Positions 28,827-37,723 of a stretch of DNA of 40,471 nucleotides are shown here, piece by piece. This stretch comes from Leucobacter sp. 7(1). Lineage in GTDB: Bacteria; Actinomycetota; Actinomycetes; Actinomycetales; Microbacteriaceae. Both the position numbers and the translations under genes were made by a program. The notes under the pieces were generated by a model that saw nothing but the letters and a program-made list of their open reading frames with translations, did not search any database and had not been told where the DNA came from. The DNA lies in the NCBI RefSeq assembly GCF_900163635.1, contig NZ_FUID01000030.1:1-40471 (forward strand), in the 5' to 3' direction. Numbering within the stretch: the stretch's first letter is position 1; each line of letters opens with the position of its first letter.

Positions 28827-29924
28827 TTACGGGATCAGGAGGGTGCGAAGCACTCCGCCGGCCTCGAGGTCGTCGAGTGCCTCGGCCGCTTCGTCGAGCG
28901 GGCGGCGGCCCGAAATGAGCGGATCCAGTTTGAGCTGGCCGTCCATGTAGCGGTCAACAAGCGCGGGGATGTCAATCGAGGGCCGCACCGAGCCGTAGTT
29001 GGACCCTAGGATGCGCTGATCCGCCTCCGCGAGCACGAGCGGTTCGAAGGAGGCGCGCGCACCTGTCGGGGGCAGCCCCACGATCACCGCGGCACCGCCG
29101 AGCCCAAGCATCTGAATCGCCTGCTCGGTGGTGATTGTGCGGCCGATCGCGTCGAACGCGTAGTCAACGCCATCCGGGATGAGCTCGAACAGCTGCTCCA
29201 CTGCATCGCGCTCAGACGCGTCGATCCGGTCGGTGGCGCCGAACTGCAGCGCCATCGTCGTCTTCTCCGCCACAACGTCGATCGCGATGATGCGCTCGGC
29301 ACCCGCGAGCTTGGCGCCCTGCACCACGTTGAGGCCCACGCCGCCACAGCCGATCACTGCGACGGTGGCACCGGGCTCGACCGCCGCGGTGTTCAGCACA
29401 GCACCGACGCCGGTGGCAACTGCGCACCCCACAACGGCGATGACGTCGAGCGGCGCGTCATCGCGCACCTTGATTGCGCCGGAGGCCGGCACCACGACCT
29501 CCTCCGCGAAGGACGAGACGCCGAGGTAGTGATGGATCTGTTCCTCGCCCAGCGAAAGCCGCGAGGTGCCGTCAAACAGCACGCCCTGGGGCGCTACGAC
29601 CGTGGCGACCTTCTGGCACCGCGCTTCGTGGCCCTGCAGGCAGTGCCGGCACTCGCCACACGGCGGTACCCAGCTCAGTACGACATGGTCGCCGACGGCC
29701 AGGGAGGTGACACCCTCGCCCAGCTCGACGACGACGCCCGAGCCCTCGTGCCCCATCACCATCGGTGCGGGGGCTTCCCACTCGCCACGCTTGACATGCA
29801 GATCAGAGTGGCAGACACCAGCGGCGGCAATCTTGACGCGAACCTCTCCGGCCTTGGGGGCAGCAAGGTCGACCTGAGCGACCTCGACGCGGGTCTCCGG
29901 ATCGCGGAACACCACAGCCTTCAT
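28827..29924 (-). CDS. Zinc-dependent alcohol dehydrogenase (MDR family)
   Basis: 365-aa cytosolic oxidoreductase. Catalytic zinc ligands are in AGVCHSDLH (Cys), MGHEGSG (His-Glu) and VGCAVATGVG (Cys). The four-cysteine structural zinc lobe is intact (CGECRHCLQGHEARC). The coenzyme fold GCGGVGLN is followed by an acidic AIDVVAEK, which favours NAD. It most resembles the class III/NDMA-dependent branch of actinobacterial ADHs. AAGGAG precedes the ATG. It heads an operon with the permease and is divergent from the PucR regulator. Substrate not determinable. Confidence 0.93.
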   Translation of the reverse strand: MKAVVFRDPETRVEVAQVDLAAPKAGEVRVKIAAAGVCHSDLHVKRGEWEAPAPMVMGHEGSGVVVELGEGVTSLAVGDHVVLSWVPPCGECRHCLQGHEARCQKVATVVAPQGVLFDGTSRLSLGEEQIHHYLGVSSFAEEVVVPASGAIKVRDDAPLDVIAVVGCAVATGVGAVLNTAAVEPGATVAVIGCGGVGLNVVQGAKLAGAERIIAIDVVAEKTTMALQFGATDRIDASERDAVEQLFELIPDGVDYAFDAIGRTITTEQAIQMLGLGGAAVIVGLPPTGARASFEPLVLAEADQRILGSNYGSVRPSIDIPALVDRYMDGQLKLDPLISGRRPLDEAAEALDDLEAGGVLRTLLIP

Positions 29925-30005
29925 GGGAAAACTCCTTCGTTGTTCGAGTTACTCGGGTCGCGCGGCCAACCGGCTGTTGCTCGTGCGGCGCACGCGACTG
30001 AAGCG

Positions 30006-30034
30006 ATGCTACGGACGAAACCGGCCCGTGTCAC
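30006..30034 (-). promoter_or_regulatory. Candidate promoter of the alcohol dehydrogenase operon
   Basis: On the minus strand GTGACA (30034-30029), a 17-bp spacer and TAGCAT (30011-30006) match the housekeeping consensus well, about 80 bp before the dehydrogenase start. It lies in the divergent gap shared with pucR. Confidence 0.6.
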
Positions 30035-30076
30035 CGGACCAGGCGATGAATCCCAGATACCCAGATCACCACTTGG

Positions 30077-30082
30077 TACACT
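30077..30082 (+). promoter_or_regulatory. -10 element giving a leaderless PucR-family gene
   Basis: TACACT ends six bases before the ATG at 30089, so transcription would start at or next to the start codon, and no ribosome-binding site is present. Matches the leaderless pattern common in actinobacteria. Confidence 0.55.
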
Positions 30083-30088
30083 CGATGG

Positions 30089-31525
30089 ATGGCTTTGGAT
30101 CTTGCTGCCGTGGTCCGCGCTGTCGGCGGGGAGTGTGCCGAGGCGCGCTTGGACGCCCGCACGCCCGTCGACGGCGTCACGGATATCTCCTCCTACGTTG
30201 TCGTCGGCAACCCCAACTACGCCACCCTTATTACGGGGTCTGATCAGGAGCTTCTTGCACGACTTGACGCTGGCGGCCCCGCGAGCGAGGCGCTGACCGG
30301 AGCGGTGTTCGTGACGCCACTCACGGACGATCACCTCCGCGCCGCACTTGCAGCGTCCGGCATGACCGCGATCCTGGGCACCCGGCTCTCCGGCGTCGCC
30401 CTCCACGCCACCCTGACCACCCTGATCGCAGAAGACCGCGGTGCGGCGGACCGTCTGGTCACCGCGGGTATGAACGTGCTGACGCAGGTTGCCCGCCGCG
30501 GCGGCCTCACCGCCGTCATCGCCGAGCTCGCCCGCCGCATCGACGGCTGGGCGGTGCTTCTCGACCCGGAAGCACAAGTGATCGCGAGCGCCGGTGCCGG
30601 CCGGCTCCACGTGTCCGACGCGATCGCCGTGGCCACGGGACGGCCCGTGCGCGTGCGCCACCACGGGCTCCAAACCCATCAGGTCGGCTCCGATCAGGAT
30701 CTCGCCGGCCGGCTCGTCATCGCGACACGCTCCAGTCGCACGAGCCACGCACGCGATCTCGCCTCGCTCGCCGCAGCGCTCTTCGACCTCCTCCTGCGCA
30801 CGCACGACCCGTCACTCACGGAGCACCTCGGCAGAGAAGCGCTGCTCGATACGCTGCTCGCGGGCGGACCTGAGGCCCCCGCGCTGCTGCACCGCTGGGG
30901 CGTCCACGAGTCCCACCTCACCGCGTTCGAACTGGGCGCGAAGACCCGAACGATTGACACGGAACGCTTGATCCGGCGCTGGTGCGATGAGCTCGGTGCG
31001 GAACACGTGTTCGCGAGCATCCAGGGTCGCGTCCGCGGCTTTGTGCGCACCGAGCTCGCACCCGAACTCGCCGCACGGGTCCACGGTTTCGACCCCGTTG
31101 CCGGGCGCCGCCTGCACCTCGGAATCGGCACCCCCGCCCCCGCGGACGCTCTCGCGCCGAGCGCCACCCAAGCCCACCAAGCCATCGAGTCCGCGTTCAC
31201 GGACGATCTCCCGGTCGTGGACTTCGCCGAGTTATCGACAGTCAGCCTCGTCTTCTCCGCGCTCGACGACCGCGCCGGATCAGAGATCGCGCGGGTACTC
31301 GACCCACTCCGCGACCACACCGGATCGCACGGCGAGCTCGGGGCCACCCTGCAGGTGTTTCTCGCAACCCACGGTGCGCACCGCGCAAGCGCGGATCAGC
31401 TCGGTATCCATCGGCAGACGCTCGCCTCCCGGATCCGGCGGATCGAGGAGTTGACCGGGCTCGCCATGCACCGCGCTGACGACCGCGCCGCCGCCTGGCT
31501 TGCCCTGCGCGCCGCGGGGCTCTAG
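30089..31525 (+). CDS. PucR-family transcriptional regulator
   Basis: 478-aa regulator. The C-terminal PucR/CdaR helix-turn-helix is clear (RASADQLGIHRQTLASRIRR, then IEELTGLAMHRADDRAAAWL). The middle holds a GGDEF-like CdaR region, seen here as AFELGAKTRTID, then CDELGAEHVFASIQGRVRGF and HLGIGTPAPA. The N-terminal ~150 residues may sense a ligand. It is divergent from the alcohol dehydrogenase-permease operon, which it probably controls. PucR relatives respond to nitrogen compounds such as purines, sugars or gamma-aminobutyrate; which one applies is unknown. Apparently leaderless. The 27-bp gap to the next convergent gene holds a 14-nt GC palindrome (31539-31552). Confidence 0.9.
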   Translation: MALDLAAVVRAVGGECAEARLDARTPVDGVTDISSYVVVGNPNYATLITGSDQELLARLDAGGPASEALTGAVFVTPLTDDHLRAALAASGMTAILGTRLSGVALHATLTTLIAEDRGAADRLVTAGMNVLTQVARRGGLTAVIAELARRIDGWAVLLDPEAQVIASAGAGRLHVSDAIAVATGRPVRVRHHGLQTHQVGSDQDLAGRLVIATRSSRTSHARDLASLAAALFDLLLRTHDPSLTEHLGREALLDTLLAGGPEAPALLHRWGVHESHLTAFELGAKTRTIDTERLIRRWCDELGAEHVFASIQGRVRGFVRTELAPELAARVHGFDPVAGRRLHLGIGTPAPADALAPSATQAHQAIESAFTDDLPVVDFAELSTVSLVFSALDDRAGSEIARVLDPLRDHTGSHGELGATLQVFLATHGAHRASADQLGIHRQTLASRIRRIEELTGLAMHRADDRAAAWLALRAAGL

Positions 31526-31552
31526 CTCAGGCCCTGCTCGGCGCGGGCGCCG

Positions 31553-32314
31553 TTACTCGCAGCTGCCCTTCGTGCGCTGTGCGGGATCCGACACGATTCC
31601 GGGCGAGAGCGAGGCGTCGATCATCGCGGAGCCGGTGCTCGAGAGCGTGATCTCAGTGATCGTCACTCCCGCGGGGAGCTGATCCCGCACACACACAGGT
31701 TCCGGGTGCAGCACCGGGTCCAAGAGTGTTCCCGTCGCCTGGGTGATCTGTTCGGCGGTGAGATCGAGCCCGGCCGCGCTCACCTGAGTGGGCTCAAGCA
31801 CAATGTTTCCGTCGCTCACGCTGACCGCGAGCGAGATCGTCAGCGGGATCTCCTGCCCCAGGAAGGAAATGCTCCGCCCGATCACGAAGTTCCCATCACG
31901 CACCTCACCGGTCGTCGCGACCCCCTTGGTGAGCAGGCTCACAAACGGACCGAGCTGATCCTGCGGCACCGTGAGGCGCACGTCGCCATCCCGGATCTCC
32001 CCGTTCAGTGGATTGAACGGAACGAGGCCGGCAGTCAGCTCGGCGTCCGCAACGATGCCGTCGCGGATCGGGGCCTCCGGCACGCCAACCCGAACGTCAC
32101 CGATCCCGCCCCGCAGGGCGTTGAGTAGCGCGGAGCCGCCCAGCGACACATCAACGGGGTGGTCACCGGAGAGTTTCAGTTGCGTGCGGACCGTGTTCTC
32201 GATCACGCCGGGAACGATCAGCCGGAGCGCGAGCTCCCCGGCCCCTGCGAGCACCGCGAGCGCGACAAGCACGCCCAGCAACTTCTTCCACCAGCGAGGG
32301 GTACCGCGTGCCAT
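31553..32314 (-). CDS. DUF2993/LmeA-family phospholipid-binding protein
   Basis: 253-aa protein with one N-terminal membrane helix (LLGVLVALAVLAGAGELALR, about residues 12-31) and an extracytoplasmic domain. It has the repeating amphipathic strands of the DUF2993 family (for example VSLGGSALLNALRGGIGDVR, DGDVRLTVPQDQLGPFV, VLEPTQVSAAGLDLTAEQI). Mycobacterial LmeA binds phospholipids and supports mannan/lipoglycan maturation; the same class of role here is inference. It lies 49 bp downstream of argS in the same direction. Confidence 0.85.
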   Translation of the reverse strand: MARGTPRWWKKLLGVLVALAVLAGAGELALRLIVPGVIENTVRTQLKLSGDHPVDVSLGGSALLNALRGGIGDVRVGVPEAPIRDGIVADAELTAGLVPFNPLNGEIRDGDVRLTVPQDQLGPFVSLLTKGVATTGEVRDGNFVIGRSISFLGQEIPLTISLAVSVSDGNIVLEPTQVSAAGLDLTAEQITQATGTLLDPVLHPEPVCVRDQLPAGVTITEITLSSTGSAMIDASLSPGIVSDPAQRTKGSCE

Positions 32315-32363
32315 GAGCGCTCCTTCGGGACTGATCGTGCGCCGAGCCTACCGGGAAATCCGG

Positions 32364-34034
32364 CTACATCCGCTCGGGCGCGCTCACTCCCAGCAGGTCG
32401 AGGCCGTTGCGCAACACCTGACCCGCAGCGTCGTTCAGCCACAGGCGCGTCCGGTGCAGATCCGTGATCGGGTCTTCACCCTGGGGCAGCACACGGCAGT
32501 TGTCGTACCAGCGGTTGAACGCAGCAGCGAGTTCCTCCAGGAAGCGCGCAACGCGGTGCGGTTCGCGCAGCTCAGCCGCACCCGCAACGATGCCCGGGTA
32601 CTGCTGCAGTTTGCCGAGCAGATCCGTCTCCGTCTCGTGGGTGAGCAGCTCGGGAGCGAACGCGCTGCGCTCCAAGCCTGCTGTGGCCGCATTGCGATCC
32701 ACCGCGCAGGTGCGCGCGTGGGCGTACTGCACGTAGAACACGGGGTTGTCGTTTGTACGACTGCGCAGCTTCTCACCGTCGAGTGCGAGCGGCGAATCTG
32801 CAGGGTAGCGTGCAAGCCAGTAGCGGAGTGCGTCCGCGCCGAGCCACTCGAGCAGGTCATCGAGCTCGATGATGTTGCCAGCACGCTTCGACAGGCGAGC
32901 GCCGTCGAGATTCACGAGCTGGCCGATCAGCACGGAAATGCCGGTCTCGATGTCGTCACCCGCGGCACCGGCGATTGCCGTGAGGCGCCCGATGTAACCG
33001 TGGTGGTCTGCACCCAGCAGATAGATCTTTTCGGTGAAGCCGCGATCCATCTTGTCGAGGTAATAGGCGGCGTCCGCAGCGAAATACGTGTAGATGCCGT
33101 TGCCGCGAGTAAAGACGCGATCCTTGTCGTCACCAAAGGTTGTGGTGCGCACCCAGATCGCATCGTCTTCCTCAAAGACGTGGCCCTGTGCGCGCAGGCG
33201 ATCCACCGCAGCCTCAATCGGGCTCGGGGTCCCGTCCGGGCCGGGCGTGTGCAGCGTGCGCTCGGAGTAGTAGACGTCGAAGTGCACGTTGAAGCGCTCC
33301 AGCGAATCCTTGATCTCCGCCAGCTGCAGCTGATAGGCGAGTTCCTGCGCCTGCTCGAGCGCGGCCTCGCGGTCGGCGGCGGCTAGCTCGGGCAGGTTCG
33401 GGATCTGCTCCCGCACGCGCTCCCCGAGCGACTGAATATACGCACCCGGGTACGCGTCCTCGGGCGCGTCCTCGCCGAGCGCTGCGGCGAACACGGAGCG
33501 ACCAAACTTGTTCATCTGCGCGCCGGCATCGTTGATGTAGTACTCGTTTGTGACCTCGGCACCTGCGGCACGCAGCACACGTGCCGTCGAATCACCGAGT
33601 GCGGCCCAGCGGGTGTGACCCATGTGGAGCGGGCCGGTCGGGTTCGCGGACACGAATTCGAGGTTGATCCGGTGACCCGCGAGCACGTCCGTGCGGCCGT
33701 AGTTCTCGCCCTGCTCGACGACGCGGCGGGCGGTCTCCCCCGCGCTTGCCGCGTCAAGGGTGAGGTTAATGAAGCCGGGCCCTGCAACCTCGGCCTTGGC
33801 AACGCCATCGATCCCCTCGGCGGCGGCCGCGATCTCCTGCGCAAGCTCGCGGGGGTTAACACCCAGGCGCTTGGCGAATTTCATCGCGACGTTCGAGGCC
33901 CAATCGCCGTGATCTCGGTTCTTGGGTCGGTCCACCTGCGTGTCGGCTTCCGTGACAACGAGGTCGAGGCCGCGGGCCCCAACAATGTCGGTCACGATGC
34001 GGGCAAGGGCGGAGGCGAGTTCTTGTGGCGTCAC
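32364..34034 (-). CDS. argS: Arginyl-tRNA synthetase
   Basis: Class I synthetase, 556 aa, charges tRNA-Arg. The HIGH motif is HMGH in GPLHMGHTRWAALGDST, the KMSKS equivalent is LSKRAGN, and YVQYAHARTCAVDRNA with the C-terminal ALRYWLARYPADSPLAL belongs to the anticodon-binding domain. The start is GTG at 34034 with no ribosome-binding site; TAGACT ends 8 nt before it, so the mRNA is probably leaderless. It lies beside, and divergent from, a tRNA-Arg gene. In many actinobacteria argS sits directly before lysA; here about 6 kb of other genes intervene. Confidence 0.97.
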   Translation of the reverse strand: MTPQELASALARIVTDIVGARGLDLVVTEADTQVDRPKNRDHGDWASNVAMKFAKRLGVNPRELAQEIAAAAEGIDGVAKAEVAGPGFINLTLDAASAGETARRVVEQGENYGRTDVLAGHRINLEFVSANPTGPLHMGHTRWAALGDSTARVLRAAGAEVTNEYYINDAGAQMNKFGRSVFAAALGEDAPEDAYPGAYIQSLGERVREQIPNLPELAAADREAALEQAQELAYQLQLAEIKDSLERFNVHFDVYYSERTLHTPGPDGTPSPIEAAVDRLRAQGHVFEEDDAIWVRTTTFGDDKDRVFTRGNGIYTYFAADAAYYLDKMDRGFTEKIYLLGADHHGYIGRLTAIAGAAGDDIETGISVLIGQLVNLDGARLSKRAGNIIELDDLLEWLGADALRYWLARYPADSPLALDGEKLRSRTNDNPVFYVQYAHARTCAVDRNAATAGLERSAFAPELLTHETETDLLGKLQQYPGIVAGAAELREPHRVARFLEELAAAFNRWYDNCRVLPQGEDPITDLHRTRLWLNDAAGQVLRNGLDLLGVSAPERM

Positions 34035-34042
34035 AACACCAC

Positions 34043-34048
34043 AGTCTA
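34043..34048 (-). promoter_or_regulatory. -10 element of argS (leaderless)
   Basis: TAGACT on the minus strand ends 8 nt before the GTG start, placing the likely transcription start at or just before the start codon. A perfect palindrome, TGCGCACAGTGCGCA, lies at 34070-34084 between argS and the tRNA gene and could be an operator. Confidence 0.5.
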
Positions 34049-34129
34049 GCGGCGCGAACCGCCCGGCTCTGCGCACAGTGCGCAAGCGACCCCGTCATAT
34101 GCGCTAGGCTGGCGGGGTTGCAATTGCTC

Positions 34130-34202
34130 GCCTCCGTAGCTCAGGGGATAGAGCGCCGGTTTCCGGTACCGTAGGTCGGGGGTTCGAATCCCTCCGGGGG
34201 CA
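34130..34202 (+). tRNA. tRNA-Arg (anticodon CCG)
   Basis: A 73-nt cloverleaf: acceptor GCCTCCG/CGGGGGC, D-arm GCTC/GAGC, anticodon arm with loop TTCCGGT (anticodon CCG, reading CGG) and T-arm with GGTTCGAATCC. The outermost anticodon-stem pair (C27-T43) is mismatched. No CCA is encoded. TAGGCT upstream (34105-34110) is a plausible -10. A terminator follows. It is divergent from argS, whose enzyme charges it, and it marks the border to the accessory region. Confidence 0.95.
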
Positions 34203-34212
34203 CTGCAACACT

Positions 34213-34249
34213 GGCTTCCATCGCTTTGGCGGTGGGAGCCTTTTTCTTT
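34213..34249 (+). terminator. Terminator of tRNA-Arg
   Basis: GGCTTCCATCGC (34213-34224), loop TTTG and GCGGTGGGAGCC (34229-34240) form a 12-bp stem with G-U and A-C softenings, followed directly by TTTTTCTTT. Confidence 0.88.
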
Positions 34250-34289
34250 GCCCTGAGGTGCTCGGGGCAACGATCATCGTCAGTCTCGC

Positions 34290-34618
34290 CGAGTTCGGGG
34301 CCGAGCCGATCGGTCCGTGATGTCGAGTTCTGCAAGCAGATCGCCACTAGTGATGCTGACAGCTATGGCGTCTACGGAGTCCAGAAAGCACTATCGCGCT
34401 CCGCTGCACGGGCGACGGGGCTGCAAACCACAAATCCTGCCCCGGAAACGAGCAGGCCTATGGATCTGGTGAATCGGCAGTTCGCTGCTACTCTGCCGAG
34501 CGAGCAGTGGTGTGCGGATTTCGCCTACGTTCGCACGTTCCCCGGCTGTGCATACGTCACATGTGTGCGCGACGCGTGCTCACGCATGATCGTCGCTCGG
34601 CTGGTCTCCACCAAACCC
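34290..34618 (+). pseudogene. IS3-family transposase orfB remnant
   Basis: A fragment from the middle of an IS3-type orfB: RSVRDVEFCKQIATSDAD, SYGVYGVQKAL, then after a deletion TGLQTTNPAPETSRPMDLVN and RQFAATLPSEQWCADFAYVR, ending CSRMIVARLVST. It resembles the family text YGVYGVRK ... DLVNRRF ... LWVADITYVRT but has lost the start, some internal residues and the whole C-terminal half. The first catalytic Asp (in ADFAY) is the only one visible. It ends in unrelated sequence before the RCC1-type gene. Confidence 0.8.
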
Positions 34619-34809
34619 GACATGTGGCAAAAGCGTTCTGGCCTACGGTTTGGCTTCCCGACCTTGCGAACTGTGCGCGCTTTTCCCTCGCGCGTACATG
34701 CCCCTCGAACACGCGTAGCTATGTCGGTTCTGCTGCGTAGATCACGCGCTAAACCGTGAGGCCTCTGGTCCTCGCCGCTTGAGTAGGAGTATCTGAAAGG
34801 GGCTCCCTC

Positions 34810-37650
34810 ATGTCACAGAACGCACGCACTGCTCTCCAGGGGGTGGTGGGCCCCGGACACGCGCGTCGCCTCACCGTCCGATCCGCGTTTGCGCTCGCGC
34901 TAGTTGCAGCGGTCATGCTCTCTGCACTGGGGGTTTCGTCGACCATGGTCGGTGCTGTCACGACGGACTCGTCAATCGTGACTGGGAACAGTTTCTTGGT
35001 TGCGGATCGAGTCGAAGCTGGGCCGTATGGACTCGCGGCGGTCCCTTCCACCGGCGCGAGCTTTGGGCCGGGCGATGATTCTGGCACCGTTCACTTCTTA
35101 ATGCAGCCCGATGACGTGACGCCCCTGACCGCAGAGCAAGGCGAGGAATTTGCACTCGAAGTACTGCTCCCCCTCGGGGCGCGGCCAAGTTCGCTTCCTG
35201 CGAACGATTCAGGCAACGGGTTTCACCGCACATGGTCGTCACAGGCAAAGAACGGGCAATGGGTTGTTCGCAGCGTAGTTACCGCCGAAACAGCTGGAGC
35301 ACTCCTCCTCCCTGCTGGAGCGTTTGATATCGTCACCGAGTTCCCGGGCGTACGTTCTGAGGATGAGCTCACGCTTCAGGCAACAATCCAGTTGCCTGAG
35401 CGGTTCGTCAGCACTCACCCGAAGGACTCAGCGGTCCTTCCCGCAGTCTGGAATGTCACAGCTGGCGCATACGGGCTCGGGCTCAAGGCTCGCACCGCTA
35501 CGAATGCCACGGTGAACGTGTCAAGCCACCCGGGCACCGACGGAGAGACGCTCCATCTTCGCATCGGGGATGTCGTCACTACGACAGTTTCGCTCCCGTC
35601 TTCGGTCACACCCGGTCGCCTCCCTGATCCCACGGCAGAGGCAGGAATCACCACATCGTGGACCAGTGTCCGCACCGAGACTGGGTGGGATGTGACCATA
35701 ACGGAAACGGTGACCGCCCCCATCGCGACAGTCCCGAAACGTACCGCGCAGTTCCCGGTGACCTTGAATCAACAAGCGTGGACGTCAGGTTTCACCCTGA
35801 GCGCGCACACGATCCTCCCTGAGCGTTTCTCAAGCGCACAATCACGGACAGAAACCAAGGTGCCAGGACGAATCGCGAAACCGGGACTCGGCAAGATCTC
35901 TGCCGGCGCTGGCCAGTCGATGGCCCTTACTAACAAGTGGCTGACCTACGGATGGGGCCACAATTCCAACGGTCAAGTAGGAAATGGAACAACTACCAAT
36001 GTCTTGACACCGACATGGCTCGGTTACGCCGGAGCACAGGACTTCGTCCAGGTTTCGGCCGGAGGAAACCACACGGTTGCGCTCAGCGGCGACTTGAAGA
36101 TCTACGGTTGGGGTGCTCGGCAGTGGTCTATACATGGAGGGACTCAAGCGCAGAACCCAGTTCAGATAAGCCCTCCCGCCTCCGGGGCCTTCAGCCAGGT
36201 ATCCGCGGGCTTCAATCACTCGCTGGCGCTCGGCCCCAACGGACGTGCGCACGGGTGGGGGGCCGCCTGGAACGGAGAACTCGGCACCAGTTCGTCGATC
36301 AGTAGGCCCACGCAGCTACAAAACCCGGCTGGCATCCAGTTTGTCCAGGTAGAGGCCGGCGCCTCCACCTCCTATGGCCTTGCCGCTGACGGAACCGTTT
36401 GGGGCATGGGGTCGAACGCAAATGGACGGCTCGGGCTCGGGCCCAACGTGTCAGAAGTATCGAAATTTACCCAGATTCCGATGCCTGGCGATGCACGGAT
36501 CGTGCAGCTTGTATCAAACAGTTCCACCTCCGACTCCCATACGCTCGCGCTCACGGATTCTGGTGAAGTGATCGCGTGGGGATCAAATTCAAGCGGGCAA
36601 GGCGGCACCGCCTCTGATGGCTCAACCCCCGCTACTTTTCTCGTTCCTACACGCATTGAGCTACCAGAGGGCGTGGGATTCACCCGGCTTGCTGCCGGTA
36701 GTGGTGTATCCCTCGGACTCAGCTATGACGGCTCCGTGTATTCCTGGGGCGGCAGAACGCTTGGCTATGCAGCTTCGGGAAAAGTAGCTATCCCACATCA
36801 GGTGCCATCGCTCACAGCGAATGGTGGGTACATCGATGTCACAGCAGGCGACCAGCATGCGTTCGCCCTAGGTACAGACGGCAAGCTATATGGGTGGGGC
36901 TCTGGCCAATCAGGACGACTTGGCAACAACAGCACAGCCTTCCAAACAGTCCCGGTCCCGATTCCTCTGCCCGTCAACCGCCACGCAGAATCCTCGGAAG
37001 CAGCCAGCGGGACAGATGCCCTGACAGACACTGACGCTGGAACGGAAACCGAGGGTACAGATTCCGGCATCTCCGAAGACACGGCCGATACCGATACCGA
37101 GACCGATGCCGAGACCGAGACCGATGCCGAGACCGAGACCGAGACCGAGACCCCGGACCAGGAAAACGCTGACCCGGATGCCGAGGATGACTCCATTGCT
37201 GACTACCAGCTCCCTTCCGAAATTGACGCAGGTAGCGTCGGCCAAGGAGGCGTGAAGCCTGGCACAGTTGTATTGGCCGCTGAAAACGAGAATTACAAAG
37301 TGTGGACGGCGCGTGACCAAAGCGAGGCGATTTGCGTCATTGTTCTGGCCCTTCCAGACGGGCCGTCGAGCTCCTACTGTGCCGAGCAGAAGGTGTTCGA
37401 GTCAGCCGGGATTTCGGGGTCAATCGATCTTCGACCTGCGCCCGGTAGCGAGGAACCCACGCAATCACTACAGACCTATTTGTTGCCAGACGCAGTCGAC
37501 GCGGAGAGGGCGGCGAAGATGATCCCCGGTTCAAAGGCGTACGGGCAAATGTTGGTACGGTTCGGAGATTTTCGCCAGGATGGCAGCCACGTGATCACGC
37601 TCCCATCGGGTGACAGCGAGGTCGAGCTACTCCTGTTGCGGGCCAGCTAA
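34810..37650 (+). CDS. Secreted RCC1-type beta-propeller protein
   Basis: 946 aa. An N-terminal signal segment (about residues 23-50, RSAFALALVAAVMLSALGVS) implies export. Residues about 68-203 and 217-345 are two related Ig-like modules, each starting AG(P/A)YGL and ending LPERF.S. Residues about 361-720 hold seven RCC1 repeats of the form AG..HS.AL...G..YGWG.N..G.LG, enough for one seven-bladed propeller. A 70-residue acidic Glu/Asp/Thr linker (about 727-798) follows, then a 150-residue C-terminal domain with a Cys pair (EAICVIVLALP and SSSYCAEQ). No LPXTG anchor. AAAGGGG precedes the ATG. It lies among IS remnants in a lower-GC region. Likely a surface or secreted adhesin-like protein; the function is not established. 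Confidence 0.9.
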   Translation: MSQNARTALQGVVGPGHARRLTVRSAFALALVAAVMLSALGVSSTMVGAVTTDSSIVTGNSFLVADRVEAGPYGLAAVPSTGASFGPGDDSGTVHFLMQPDDVTPLTAEQGEEFALEVLLPLGARPSSLPANDSGNGFHRTWSSQAKNGQWVVRSVVTAETAGALLLPAGAFDIVTEFPGVRSEDELTLQATIQLPERFVSTHPKDSAVLPAVWNVTAGAYGLGLKARTATNATVNVSSHPGTDGETLHLRIGDVVTTTVSLPSSVTPGRLPDPTAEAGITTSWTSVRTETGWDVTITETVTAPIATVPKRTAQFPVTLNQQAWTSGFTLSAHTILPERFSSAQSRTETKVPGRIAKPGLGKISAGAGQSMALTNKWLTYGWGHNSNGQVGNGTTTNVLTPTWLGYAGAQDFVQVSAGGNHTVALSGDLKIYGWGARQWSIHGGTQAQNPVQISPPASGAFSQVSAGFNHSLALGPNGRAHGWGAAWNGELGTSSSISRPTQLQNPAGIQFVQVEAGASTSYGLAADGTVWGMGSNANGRLGLGPNVSEVSKFTQIPMPGDARIVQLVSNSSTSDSHTLALTDSGEVIAWGSNSSGQGGTASDGSTPATFLVPTRIELPEGVGFTRLAAGSGVSLGLSYDGSVYSWGGRTLGYAASGKVAIPHQVPSLTANGGYIDVTAGDQHAFALGTDGKLYGWGSGQSGRLGNNSTAFQTVPVPIPLPVNRHAESSEAASGTDALTDTDAGTETEGTDSGISEDTADTDTETDAETETDAETETETETPDQENADPDAEDDSIADYQLPSEIDAGSVGQGGVKPGTVVLAAENENYKVWTARDQSEAICVIVLALPDGPSSSYCAEQKVFESAGISGSIDLRPAPGSEEPTQSLQTYLLPDAVDAERAAKMIPGSKAYGQMLVRFGDFRQDGSHVITLPSGDSEVELLLLRAS
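37087..37152 (+). repeat. Hexanucleotide repeat (GA[G/T][A/G]CC, 11 units) in the RCC1-type gene
   Basis: Eleven consecutive hexamers (GATACC, GAGACC, GATGCC) encode alternating acidic residue plus Thr or Ala. Length changes by slippage would keep the frame and vary linker length. Confidence 0.9.
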
Positions 37651-37723
37651 CTGAAAGGCCGTATTTGCGTGATACGCCTTGTGCGTGTTGCCGGTTCCAG
37701 AGTCGCGGATGATGAATGGAGCC

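Noticed and set aside
34619..34809. Further transposase sequence after the left IS3 fragment
   Set aside because: No frame in this stretch continues the IS3 alignment; it holds only the upstream region of the RCC1-type gene.
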